Below are positions 47,798-59,009 of a DNA stretch of 64,000 nucleotides, piece by piece. Location: assembly GCF_030052815.1 (NCBI RefSeq), contig NC_079510.1:25604823-25668822 (forward strand). Reading direction: 5' to 3'. The position numbers were made by a program, and so were the translations under genes. Each line of letters begins with the position of its first letter. Positions within the stretch are counted from its first letter, which is position 1. Source of the stretch: Hevea brasiliensis. Lineage: Eukaryota > Streptophyta > Magnoliopsida > Malpighiales > Euphorbiaceae. The notes under the pieces were generated by a model. That model was not told where the DNA came from, made no database searches, and saw only the letters and a list, made by a program, of their open reading frames with translations.

Positions 47798-50700
47798 TGT
47801 CACACCCTACCCCTTAGTAAGATATAACATGATCCCGTAGTACATCTAATGATTTACCGTACTTCGCCTATTAGTAACCCATTAAATATACTACAAGGGA
47901 TTTTAAAACCTTTTTCTTACATTTTGGAAGTGGTGAGCATTTTGGTGAGAAATAAAAACATTTAATTGAAGTTTGAAAACTAGTTAAGATTTTTATCCCA
48001 TTTTATTTTTTCGCAAATTTTATAAAAATTTCGGCAGAGTGCCATTTGTATTTGGGAAAAATAGTTCTTCAAAACCTGTGAAAAACACTTCCAAATAATT
48101 AATTTTAACCCCATTTGCAACCACCAAACTTCAAATCAACAGCAATAGCAACACTTCAATTCAAAATCCAAATTTCAAATCAAGAATTGATATCTCAAAA
48201 TATTTTATAAACTCATGCATATTGCATTTTAAATATTTAATTTACATTCATAAGTTAATTTACAGATGCAAAATCTCAAAAATAATATTATTATACATTG
48301 ACTGTACAACTGCTTAATCTACCTTAATACATATGACAATAAACCATTTACATCAAAATAATTACAAAGGTATTAACAAATACCCGTATAAAAATTCTTC
48401 AACTGTGCTCCTCTCTGACTGTAGCAGCTCACTCTGCTGCTATGTCCTTTTCTTTATCTGCGACAGCAAAGAAAGCTATCGCTAAGTATAAAAATACTCA
48501 GTGGTGTACAATAAATATAAAATACAAAATATAAAACATTTGTCATTAATTCATTGTTCAAATATTTCACAATCACATTTCACAAATTTTTTCAAATCAC
48601 ATTTATAACAAATCACAATTTAAACATTTCACAAATTTCAAAACTTAATATAACACAAATTTGATCAAATAATTTAATAATCATAGTGTTGCCAATCAAT
48701 AACACATCTTAGGCCATGACACAAAATTTCCAAACATGCCGTGTTATACACCAGGACAAGGCAAACTCACCCTACTAATTGAAATCAATGAGGGAGGTGG
48801 CTAGCTAGCTAATGAGTACTCATCCAAACTCACCTCCTGACTGGGAAGCCAAAGAGAGAGGAATATAGTCAAACTCACCCCATAAATGGAGGAGGAACAT
48901 AATAAGGGACTGCCATGCCAAGTTTGAATCAAAACAATTTAAAATTATGATGTTCTTTTATAATTGATACAACAATTAAACAAACTTTATTTCAAATCTC
49001 CATTTCTAAAGTAGGCAACACACAAATTCTCAAATAAAAATTTCTAAAGCCATAACCAAATTCAAAACCATATTGTTCAAATATTTCATACAAATCAATA
49101 AATAATTTTCATTTCAAATTTCCATTGTAAAATAGGCAACACAACATTCTCGAAATTCATAATGAATAAAACACATTCACAATGTATAACAAATCAATTT
49201 TCATTGTGAAAACTATAATTTAAAAATTTTTGTGCACCAACCTGATATGAGTAGCCTCTAGGCCTTGACTCAGTTTGCCCTATCCTTTTCCAGGTCTTTT
49301 TCAGCTGAAACATGAAATTTATAGTGTTTCAGTATCTTATCTCACAATAATTCTAATAATTAATTTATATATGTTCAATTCTAACTCCAATATGCTTAAA
49401 CTTACATTCTTGAAAATTTTCATGTTGAGGTTACTATTCATGATACTATTCAAGTCAAAATATTGACTTTCTTATGCTTAATAGGTATGCGAAATCCAAT
49501 TATACCCACATACCACATTTTGGTTACCTAACTTGTTGGTTTTCGTCATTTTCTCAAAACTTAAGTCTTTTAGGAAAACTTTCAAATTTTCAGTTTTGGT
49601 GACCTATTTTGCACTGTTCTATTGGTTATGTTGTTATTAGAATTTGATCAAGTTTTCTACATAGAAATTATTCCTTATTGTCTTAACTTTATTTCCCTTT
49701 TTGAATCACTCCATTTGGAGTTTTTTAGCTCAAGCTATAGCCATTTGAACATGGCTGGCCGGATTGGACTAACTCAGATTTCTGGGCACCAAAACTGGTT
49801 CTGGTAGTTTAAAGTCACCAACTTTGGGTGGCTAAATGACTTGGTTAAGGGCATAATTTGGGTTTGTGTTCTTCATGAAAGTTGTAGGTCTATATCTCAG
49901 CTTTCTACTGGTAAAATTTCAAATCATTTGGACCTACCTAGCCCAAGCTATGGCCAAATGAACAAATACTGTTCATTTGGTTATTTTTTTACAGGGCAGA
50001 ACACTCAATTCCGGATTTGGCCAATTTGTTCACTATGCTATGGTCACTTTTTGGGCATGATTCCTGAATGAAAAATGTGCCATTTTGTGTCTAGTTTCAT
50101 TCCCAATTGGCCTCACACCAATTAGGATGGTAAATTTTCAGTTTTGTCCCTGAAAAGGACCTTGGTCATGCTGCCTGTAGAAAGACCATATCCAATCCGA
50201 ATTCAAACTTAATTCCAACACTTCCTACACACCACAATTGGTCACATATGACCATTTTTCAGCTCAAACAAGGTCAAACACACCATTTGACCAATTCTCC
50301 AAGTTTTGTCTCCCAAACCCTAACTTACTTTATTTGTTACATTTAATTAGTTCCAAGCATACAAACACCATTTCTCAACTCATTCAAGCTTTCTAACATG
50401 TTTAATTCAATCAAACTCATGCAAATCACATCCCTACATAGGCTGGCTGAATTTTCCTTTGGTCCTCCAAAGATGTTTTCATTTCATTTTAAGTATTTTT
50501 CTAGGCTTATTCAACTATAAACACAATTAATTCAACTAGAAATTCAAGTTTAGCTTACTAACCTTGATATAGCTTTTCAATCTTCACTTCCTTCAACTTT
50601 TTCTTCTTTCTTTCTCCTTTAATCTTCTTTTGTAGTTGCCCAAACAAAGTTTAATTATGGAACTTGCAATTTCTATGGCTAAATTTTTTGTTTAGAAAGC

Positions 50701-51461
50701 TTTAAAATAAGCTTTCATGGTGGGATTAATGGAAGAGATGAGAGAGAGAAGAGAGTGAGGCGGCACATTTTTTAGAAGAAGACCAAAATGGCTTTTTTTT
50801 CTTTTAATTTGTTATTTTTATGTATATTTATCCCAACATTGACTTAGTCAATTTATTTAATTAAAGTCTAATTAATTGTGACCTCATTTTGGCATCATCA
50901 TGATGATGTCATTAATCCTTTGTTCTCTTTTTTTATTTTTAATTATTTTTTCATTAGTTATTTAATTTAATTCTCGATTCCAAAATTTTTTTTTTCTCCG
51001 ATTTTATTGGACAGTTAGGTCAGGAGTCAGCTCTAGGGGTGAATTGACCAAATTGCCCATCGCCGGTTCGACCCGGTTTGCAAATAATTCAATATTTCTT
51101 CCAGATCCCTGACCTAATTATTTGACTGGCTTGACAATTCTTTTTTGTGATTTTCTCTCTTCCATTATGTTCGCAATAGTCCTAAGGACCGCGGTGTCAC
51201 ATTTTACGATTCAAAATTCGAGTTTAAATCGACCTCGCAGTCCTTCCCGAGAAGGTCACCCATCGTTGTGACTCTCGGCTCATTTAATTTCTTGTGTTCT
51301 ATTTTTCTTATTTATACTTAACTAATTGAAAATTACTAATTATTTGTGTTCAGGGCTTATCTAGTTGTCTTAGATGTGGTTCTAATCCCCTTAATTATCC
51401 GAACCGACACCGGTCACCGGAATAGTGAAATATACCAGGCTATACAAATAGGGGTGTTACA
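47798..51461 (-). mobile_element. Solo LTR, family B-type, mosaic with family E, 3664 bp
   Basis: On the plus strand it starts TGTCACACCCTACCCC and ends AATAGGGGTGTTACA. The duplication tgagt is at 47793-47797 and 51462-51466. Its outer parts follow family B (its LTR start, at the plus-strand right end, matches 18787-). The stretch around 48480-48930, with 'gaaatcaatgagggagg' and one minisatellite-like unit (about 48655-48710), follows family E (38340-38620). Twin hairpin at 48460-48501; palindromic CRE-like core at 50891-50910. No gene. Confidence 0.92.
48460..48501 (-). other. Twin-hairpin motif, mosaic LTR
   Basis: CTAAGTAT/ATACTCAG (48482-48489/48494-48501, one G-U-type pair on the minus strand) and GCGACAGC/GCTATCGC (48460-48467/48475-48482). 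Confidence 0.6.
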
Positions 51462-51620
51462 TGAGTAATGCCTCATATTCGGCCACATTTGTTAGTGGTT
51501 TTGAATGCTAACTTGGTATGTATTGGAGCTTTACTTTGTATGGTCCTTTAAGGATTACATCAATGCCCGCCTCCTCTGAACTAATGGCTCCATTTACCCA
51601 AACTTTTTGTTGTCACGATT
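51462..51620 (-). pseudogene. Tat-like gypsy RNase H (N-terminal part)
   Basis: On the minus strand WVNGAISSEEAGIDVILKGP and NVAEYEALL correspond to the G-S-S-E-E-G and N-x-A-E-Y-E-A-L-L motifs of gypsy RNase H. It joins 47797 once the solo LTR is left out. Confidence 0.75.
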
Positions 51621-52346
51621 TTTTTGTCATGGTAAGTTATTCTTTTACAATAATTCATTTTATCACAAAAAAATTAAAAACAATTTTCTCATAAAATATA
51701 TGACAAATTTTAATATTTTTCATCAATGGGGTCTTTTTAATGACAAAATATGGATTTTTCACAAAATGATAAAATCCTGCCTCTAAAATTTATTGTGACA
51801 TGTTTATAATTCGTCGTTATAAAAAACTTTTAGATGATAGAATAATAATTGTCACAATTGAATTTTATTTACACGATATTTATTGTCATCAATAAAAAAA
51901 ATTTCACTACTAATAATTTATACCTTCAAAAATTAGTGTATAATATTGTCTCTAAAACATTTGTGATGAATTTTATAATTCGTCATAAAAGAATATTGCT
52001 AGTGAAGAATCTAACATTCTATTACGATTAGTGTTAATTTTACTACGTTAAGTATTGTCTCAAAATAAATATACTTTGTCATTGAAAACATTTACACATA
52101 AAGTTAAAAGGAAAAATTTGCCTTGAAAATATTTTATGATAATTATTATAACTCGTCATTAAAAATTTATTTTGGAAATAATATGACAATTGTCAGAATA
52201 AGTTTTAATTTTATTATAATTTAGTTCATCATAAAATAAATAATTGTCATAAAAAAGTTAAGCGCCAAAATTTTGATGGTAAATCTAATCTCAAATATAT
52301 TTTGTGACAACTATTTATAGATCGTAATCAAGTATACACATCAGGT

Positions 52347-53280
52347 CACTATAAGAAATTGAAAAAACAGCTACTAAAATTATTAAAAAAAAATTATAGG
52401 TAAACACTAACTAATAGAAGGTTGATCAAATTGTTAAATATAAATTATATTTACCGACTAAATTATGAACCATATACTTACAATATATTATCAACTACAT
52501 TATTTAGTCGTTAATTATAGTGCCAAGTTGGCACTATAACTGTAGCTACTAATGTAAATACTTTACTGATAAAATGTTTAGTCTGTAATGTATAAAATGA
52601 ATTAGTAGGTAAGTTTAGAAAGAATATTATATTTTAGCAAAAGTATATATAAATTTAAAAAATATTAATTATTGTTCCGAAAGTAGTAGATATTATATCG
52701 ACTAAATTTAGGTTAGTAGATAAGTTAATAAAGAAATTTATATTTTAGTAAAAGTAAATATAATTTCAATAAAATATATTAGTGACTATCTATAAAATTA
52801 GTAGGTATATATTAGCGACTACTTTTAGATTAATAGGTAACATACGGGCTAAAAGTATTTTAATAGGTAATACAAAAAGAATTTTATATTTTAGGAAAAG
52901 AAAATATAAATTGATAAAAAAACATTAGCTACTATATTTAATATTAGTAGGTAATTCACAAACTATATTTAGGTTAGTAGGTACTTAAATAAAGAATTTT
53001 CTATTTTAGTAAACATAAATTGAAATTAAACAAAATATACTAGCGACTACTTTTTAGATTAGTAGATATTTTGCTAACTACATGTATGTTAATAGGTAAT
53101 TTAAGAAGGAATTTTATATTTTAGTAATTAAAATTACCTACTAAATATCATTATAACTAAAATTACCTACTAAATATTAACTCAAAGTTAGTAATTAGTA
53201 GGTAACTAAAATTATCTACTAAATATTATCATATTTAGTCGGTAAATTTAGTAGCTATTTTTTTTTAATTTATTGTAGTG
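52347..53280. mobile_element. Non-autonomous CACTA element, 934 bp
   Basis: The left end CACTATAAGAAATTGAAAAA and the right end (complement CACTACAATAAATTAAAAAA) form terminal inverted repeats that continue into AGCTACTAAA on both sides. The 3-bp duplication ggt (52344-52346 and 53281-53283) fits the CACTA class. The interior has many 'ttagtaggtaa' and 'tagcgactac' motifs in both orientations, like the subterminal transposase-binding repeats of En/Spm elements. No transposase is encoded. Confidence 0.88.
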
Positions 53281-53411
53281 GGTAACGAACTAACTTTGTT
53301 ATGATAACATAATTACGTGTTGTCTCTAAAAGTTATTTGTTATGACAATTTAACATTTTCGTCATAATTTGTAACTTTTTAATAACGAAATGTAAGTCGT
53401 CATAAAACAAT

Positions 53412-53794
53412 ACAACTCAACTCAACTCAACTAAGCCTTTATCCCAAAAATTTGGGGTCGGCTATATGGATTCGCTTTTTCCACTCTGAACGATTTTGGG
53501 TTAAATCCTCAGAAATGTGTAATGCTTCTAAGTCATGCTGTACTACTCTCCTCCAAGTCAATTTAGGTCTACCCCTTTTTTTCTTTCTATCCTCTAGCCT
53601 AATGTGCTCTACTTGTCTAACTGGAGCCTCCGTATGTCTACGCTTCACATGACCAAACCACCTCAATCTCCCTTCTCTCAACTTATCTTTAATTGGCACC
53701 ACTCCTACCTTTTCTCTAATACTTTCATTACGGACTTTATCTAGTCTAGTATGACCACTCATCCACCTTAACATTCTCATCTCTGCAACTCTTA
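53412..53794 (-). mobile_element. 5'-truncated RTE-type LINE, 3' end
   Basis: The minus-strand frame starting at 53813 (in flanking DNA) covers the C-terminus of a LINE reverse transcriptase: RMLRWMSGHTRLDKVRNESI, REKVGVVPIKDKLREGRLRW, FGHVKRRH, RGRPKLTWRRVVQHDLEALH, ending at 53439. The 3' tail is short (TTGAG)n repeats, seen as CAACTCAACTCAACTCAACT on the plus strand near 53413. This is usual for RTE rather than the poly(A) tail of L1. A 12-bp target duplication TCATAAAACAAT flanks it (53400-53411 and 53795-53806). Strongly 5'-truncated and not active. Confidence 0.9.
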
Positions 53795-53836
53795 TCATAA
53801 AACAATGTGTCACAAAATATCAAATTTCCTGTAGTG

Positions 53837-54200
53837 TTAGGGACAAATATAGAAGATATAGTCAGTAGATTTTAGCTAGCTGAATTTCAGATGTTATGGC
53901 CTCAATTTTGCTTAAAAGTAGATTTACATTTTATAGAGCTATATTTTGCTACTGTGCTATGCTACTTAATATTTTGCAATATAAAAGAAATTGTAATTAT
54001 ATTTTGTACTTAATAAAACATTTATACGAGCTATATGGATTTAAAGTGAGATTTTTATGTAAATTAGGCTTAGTACGGGTTCTAGTGGCCTTATGCCTTT
54101 CGGTGTCCTACAACCGATAATAGTGTTGAGTTGGGCTATTACAAAGATAATACACATCAAAGCATTAGGTTATAAGATTGGACTTAGTTGCTAGTAAAGA
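53837..54200. other. No gene seen
   Basis: AT-rich. At about 54063-54145 a stretch with 'TTAGTACGGGTTCTAGTGGCC' style sequence recalls LTR ends of gypsy elements; a similar string ('GCTACGGGTTCCGATAGCC') is at 47110. Not placed with confidence. Confidence 0.4.
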
Positions 54201-54202
54201 AG

Positions 54203-54238
<36 letters not shown>
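54201..54238. repeat. (GA)n microsatellite, about 18 units
   Basis: An almost perfect run of AG dinucleotides, a likely polymorphic marker. Confidence 0.95.
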
Positions 54239-54241
<3 letters not shown>

Positions 54242-54249
54242 GAGAGAGG

Positions 54250-54495
54250 GCTGATTTAAGGACCCTAATCTTCGGGTTTTATATTATAGTCCTGAGTAGC
54301 TTCGATGGTTGAACTTAAACTTCAGTGGTTGAACTTGCCTTGATTAATTTTTCACAATCCTCCTTTCTTTTTCTCTCACCAATAACCCACTTCCTTGGAC
54401 TTTTCCTCATGTGGGACTTCGGGGAATATCCCATCTTCCCGTAAAGATTTCAGCTACTCTAGGTGAGGGGCATTGCAATCTCCCCCCTTAAAAAC
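54250..54495 (-). repeat. Possible 3' LTR start with polypurine tract (minus)
   Basis: On the minus strand TTTTTAAGGGGGGAGAT is followed by TGCAATGCCCCTCACC, like the purine tract and LTR start of gypsy elements, and later TATAATATAAAACCC, a TATA-like box. The expected pol to the right (54500-55100) is not recognisable. Confidence 0.35.
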
Positions 54496-55490
54496 ATTCA
54501 TCCTTGAATGTTTAATCAGAAGGTTACTTGTTCTTCAACCTTATGTGGACCATATAGAGGCTTTGGGTTACTCCTTTGTGTCAAAGATGTGCTTTATTTC
54601 TCTCCACTCTTTTGTAGTAAGCAATTGAGCTTATAGGTTATGGGCTTATTATACTTCCCTTTGTGCTATTTTGGTTCAACTTCCTTATAACTTAAGCCTT
54701 ATCTTCTCACCCTTTTTATCTGTACTTCATAGAGACATTTCCCAATTCCCTACCTTGCAGTGTCTCATAAGGTGCCCTATGGAAGTCGTTATTGTCCCAG
54801 GTACCCCACCAGATAACACTGTTGGTCTTTTAGGACAATTGAGTCTTAGGGACACATTTTTTAAGCATCATTCCACCCCTATACTCTCGATCTTAATGAT
54901 GCTATTAGTTTTCTCATACCACCATCAAAGTTATAGCCTTATTTCCTAATTGTCTCTTCCTATCTAGCTCATTTTGACCTTTCACAGCATTTTGACTACC
55001 TAAATGGTCAGTTTGTGGAACTATGAAGGTAGAAATATTAAGGATTTAAAACTGTGAAGATAGCCTCGTTTCCTAATTTCTTCATTGTGTTTTGCCATTA
55101 TTAACAAGTTAATGCTTGTATTTTCAAAAACTCATTAAAGCCTTTGCTACATACCAGTTTTAAGGCAACTATTCCTATGCAACGGTTATAAAATCGTTGC
55201 CTTTATACATATAGGGCAATAGTTTTGTAACAGTTCAAAACCAATGCAAACTAATTGATAAATTATGTAAAAATTTAATAAAATTGCTATTAAAACTATT
55301 ATAATAAAGTAATGATTTGCACATATTCAAAGTAATGATTTTTGTCTATTGCGAAAACATAATCAAACCATTACTTTATGCTATACTAATAGAGACAGAC
55401 GTAGCAGTTCTCAAACCATTAACACTTTTATGCATATATGACAACAGGTATCAACTGCTACTTTAGATCCATTATGTAGTAGTGAACATC
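54496..55490. other. No gene recognised
   Basis: The open frame at 54671-54949 has no recognised family. At 55140-55485 the string around 'GCAACGGTTATAAAATCGTTGC' and a final TGTAGTAGTG hint at another CACTA-like fragment, but I could not define both ends. Confidence 0.35.
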
Positions 55491-55830
55491 CCTAAATTTT
55501 GATAATGTTAGACATTTTATTCTCTCCATCCATTCTTTTGTATATTTTGTCAGTCAAATTTCAAATAAATAGCTATCTAGTCCCAAAATTTTGTCATTAT
55601 TAATACTTTGGTCCATCTATTTTAGAAAAGTATATTGAAACATCCCTATAATTGTTGGCTTCTACAAGAGTATTTTGGTATTTTCCTTAAGTATTAACAT
55701 TTAAATGGATGGAGAGACAAAAATGTTTGACGAAATCAAAATTTAAGGTAGTTTTACTAAGTTTTTGAAAATATTAGGACCAAGTTATTCATAATGGCAA
55801 AAATGGGAGATAATTATAATTCACCCGCTT
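55491..55830. mobile_element. MITE-like sequence with two inverted-repeat pairs
   Basis: TTCTCTCCATCCATTC (about 55521) pairs with its inverted copy near 55711. A second pair around CTAGTCCCAAAATTTTGTCA (about 55578) matches the complement near 55785-55820. The two pairs are interleaved, so it is not a simple hairpin. No target duplication was identified. Confidence 0.4.
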
Positions 55831-55984
55831 AAAAAAACATAATCAACTTAATAATTAACATTGTAATAGGTAACATACTACTATAGATTAGCAATTCTAG
55901 ATAATAATTTTTATTGAATATTTTAATTTATGGTGATTTTCCATGATATGATATTTAAATTAATGTATATATATTTTATCCAGT

Positions 55985-56002
55985 GATATATATATATATA
56001 TA
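55985..56002. repeat. (AT)n microsatellite
   Basis: About nine AT units. Confidence 0.9.
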
Positions 56003-56004
56003 AT

Positions 56005-56085
56005 TAACTACGATTGGGATTCAAACTTGAGTCTTTGCAGTCTTAAAGATGATTCTAGTACCATCAAGCTTTTGTCCAGCAACAA
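56005..56085 (-). mobile_element. tRNA-derived SINE-like fragment (minus)
   Basis: On the minus strand TGATGGTACTAGAATCATC (A-box-like) is followed by CAAGTTTGAATCCCAAT (B-box-like, compare GGTTCGANTCC). This is a common plant repeat pattern. No tail or duplication was defined. Confidence 0.45.
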
Positions 56086-56099
56086 TGATTGGTATTTCA

Positions 56100-56765
56100 A
56101 TTTTTAAAATATCATATTTGTTATAAATTTTGAAGTGAAATTAATTATTTGAATCACAATTGACGCATATTAAAATTTGAACCTTTAGCAACATTTACCA
56201 CACATTACAATGAATTTTTTAATATTTACAAAATGATAAAAACAATATTATTAAATGACAAATTTATAAAATGTGACGAAAAAGCATTTAAGTCAATTGT
56301 TATATATCATATTAAAATAATTTTAAATCGTATATATAAAATATGATAACAATACCTTTAATAAAATTTTATATGAGTTACAATATATTTTTTATTAATA
56401 ATTGATATATATCATATGAAAATCTTTTAGTAACATTATCAAATAATATTATAAATTTAACAAATGTCCCATTATTGACATTTAATAAATTTTATTATGC
56501 AATGTAGAACTCCACAACCTCCCAAAATTAAATTTTATGACATTAATTTTATAAATATCACTCTATTGTTGTTATAACAATGTTTTTTGAAAGTAAATGT
56601 CAAATAAACTTTAATAAATGTTTATAGAAATATCTTTTTAGCACATAGTGACACTGACATAGGTGACAATTGTAAAAAAATCATTATAAATCTATATTAT
56701 TTAACTTATAATAATTTTTTAAAAATATTATTATAAATCATTTTTATTGCAGTGAGAAAAGTGAA
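56100..56765. other. AT-rich repeat DNA, possible CACTA/MITE end at about 56750
   Basis: Repeated 'tatatatCATATgaaaa' and 'atTTATAAAatgTGACga' type strings end in TTTATTGCAGTGAG. The complement CACTGCAATAAA resembles a terminus, but its partner was not found. Confidence 0.3.
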
Positions 56766-58880
56766 AGGTATGGATTGTATCTAGCTGCTACTCCACTAAT
56801 GTAGCAAGGACAACTTGATTCCCCATATTTCTTTTCTCGAAGGATGCTACAAGTCAAAGGCAAGAAGCTCATAACAACATTTGGTTTAAACCAACCTATC
56901 AGAATTATGACTCAAAATTTTAGTGGGATTTAGAGCGATATTTTTTCTAATTTGAATGAGAGAAATATTCCTCAATAGGATAGAGGAATATTTCCTATAT
57001 AAAGTAAAATTTTTATTTTAATGTTATTCCTAAATTGAGTGGGACTCTTAGTTAGATTAGGATTGAGGGAATTAACACTATGATTAGAAAAATTGTGAAA
57101 ATGTTATTTAGCTTTACTCATGGAGAGTGGCTTTCAGCCCATGGAGTGGGGTTATCGCCTATTGTAGAGAGGGCTTTGCTAATTGCTGAAGATTTAGCTC
57201 TGCCCATTGATGAGAGGCTCTTGCCCATTGCAGTCCTATTGAGGGAGAGAAACTTCGGCATAAGGTGAAGAAATAACATAGAATTAAAGAGGAAGGAATT
57301 CTTGTATATTGATGAGACGGTTCTTGTCAATATAGTTGAAGACACCCTTTATGGTATAGTAGTTAAAGTAGTAAATATATTGGGTTATGTCTAGAGGAAA
57401 CTAAGAGGAGTAATTAATATATTTACTATGAGTAGTTATATAGTGTGAGTTCTCTTCTGTATAATTAGGTTGATAGTTAGTTTAATTTGAACTTGTAATA
57501 ATGATTGGGTTAATTTATAGATCAGATTGGGTTGACTTATTTACTTGTTTTTTTTTTTTTCTCAAGCGGTTGATGAATTATCCCATCTACATTAATTCAC
57601 TCAGCTCCAACAGACACATTTCCATGGTGCCCATCTACTGCTATAAACACAACACCCATATGCTCCTATGCACACAACATAGTCTTTCATTCCCCTGTTC
57701 ACACCCATTTCTCTACTCTCATCTTTCGAATCTATCCTTTAACTTTTACGAAATACCCACAATAGTTTCCTCTTAAGTTCGTAGAACTTCCCTACTTTTG
57801 CTCCACCGCCTTCTAGCTTCAGATCCATGTCGGTCTAAAATTCAGTCCTTCTCGATTCTAGAAGAGTTCTATCTATCAAGGCAAGGCTATATCTATACCT
57901 TCAATGTTTCAATTATTTTAAAAATGATGCTTTCTTTAATTGTGAAATGGGGTTGTGATATACAAACATAAAGATGAGGAGATTGGGAAGGCATTGAAGT
58001 TGGTGTTTATGTGGGTTAACATGGGAACATAGTTGAAAGTTGATATCCCAATTGTTTTTAAATGAGAAGAGGATTGTCCATTTTTGCTCTTGTCCTTTTG
58101 TTCCATTTTTCATTTGGGTTAATTTGTTTTTAGGTGAAATTTTATTGGCCATTTGAGATTATGTGATAAATTTTTATAAATTTGTTTAATATTGAATTAT
58201 TTATTATCAATAATAATTGTTAATGTTTATCTTTGTTTATTTAAAATTTTTTATATAAATTATAATTTTTCTCTGCCACTTATATAATGGATTTTTTTTT
58301 TTTAGGGGATGGGGGGTGGATTCTCTTAGTTTGACTAATACATTAACCAGGAATGAAACTTGTACTCTTTATATCCAATGGCCAAATAATTTAAATTAAC
58401 CCGACTGACCAACCTATCATTTCCCATTGTTAAGTTGGTCGGTTTATATTGCAAGCTGAAATTAAATTGTTGGAAATGGATTGAGTTCGTTTAGGAGTAA
58501 TTTTTATCCAAACCAACAATCTAAATAGCCCTAATTGCAAGGAGTTCCTTTCTTCCACCATTTTTAGACACTCATGAGGTTTCCAATAAATATCCTTTCA
58601 TCATTGGATTGACTTGAAAATGAATAATGAGGAGTAAAGAAGCAAAATAAGGATGAAATAAGGCTTGGGAGACGAGTTTCCAAAAGTAACTGAAGCAACT
58701 ACCAAAGGTAGCCATTTGGCTACTTAAGCATTCTACTACCCACAATAGTTATTCGATTACTTGTAACAACTTCAATTCTTTATGCACAACTTTGAATGAA
58801 ATGCATCATAAACTAAAAATAGCTATTAAAAATAAAAGGAACACAAAAAGACAAGTCAAAAAGTATTTAGCAAAGAGCAA
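56766..58880. other. No gene seen
   Basis: The frames at 57080-57268, 57501-57776 and 57913-58152 lack a recognisable family, neighbours or start context. Mixed AT-rich intergenic DNA. Confidence 0.5.
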
Positions 58881-58885
58881 GTATG

Positions 58886-58985
58886 AGAGCCTGACTTGGT
58901 CTAGTAGTTGAAGACATATCATTCACTTAGTCGACCCAAGTTTGAGTCCTCAATCCGTAATCTCCCACTACACGAGAAGGTGGGA
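58886..58985 (+). mobile_element. tRNA-derived SINE-like fragment
   Basis: TGGTCTAGTAGTTG fits the pol III A box (TRGYNNANNNG) and, about 35 bases on, AGTTTGAGTCCTC approximates the B box (GGTTCGANTCC). The stretch cannot fold as a complete tRNA. Typical of plant SINEs; ends not defined. Confidence 0.5.
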
Positions 58986-59009
58986 GGAATAATGGGATTT
59001 GCAAAAAAG

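Larger units (their letters stand above)
51621..53836. mobile_element. Decayed CACTA-like/MITE repeat hosting two insertions
   Basis: It ends at right in CCTGTAGTG (53828-53836), the complement of a CACTACAGG terminus. It contains many spaced copies of 'aattcgTCATAA' and 'TGTGACAA' type motifs, as in subterminal repeats. No left terminus was found, so the left end may be truncated next to 51620. It carries the CACTA element 52347-53280 and the LINE 53412-53794. Confidence 0.45.

Noticed and set aside
54671..54949. 92-codon frame
   Set aside because: No recognisable motif, no splice or start context; surrounding sequence looks like repeat DNA.
57080..57268. 62-codon frame with a 'PI.ER/LPI' periodic look
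   Set aside because: Short; the similarity of its pieces is an internal DNA repeat, with no family match I can name.
58886..58985. tRNA gene candidate
   Set aside because: A- and B-box-like strings are present but no acceptor or anticodon stem can be formed; SINE-like instead.
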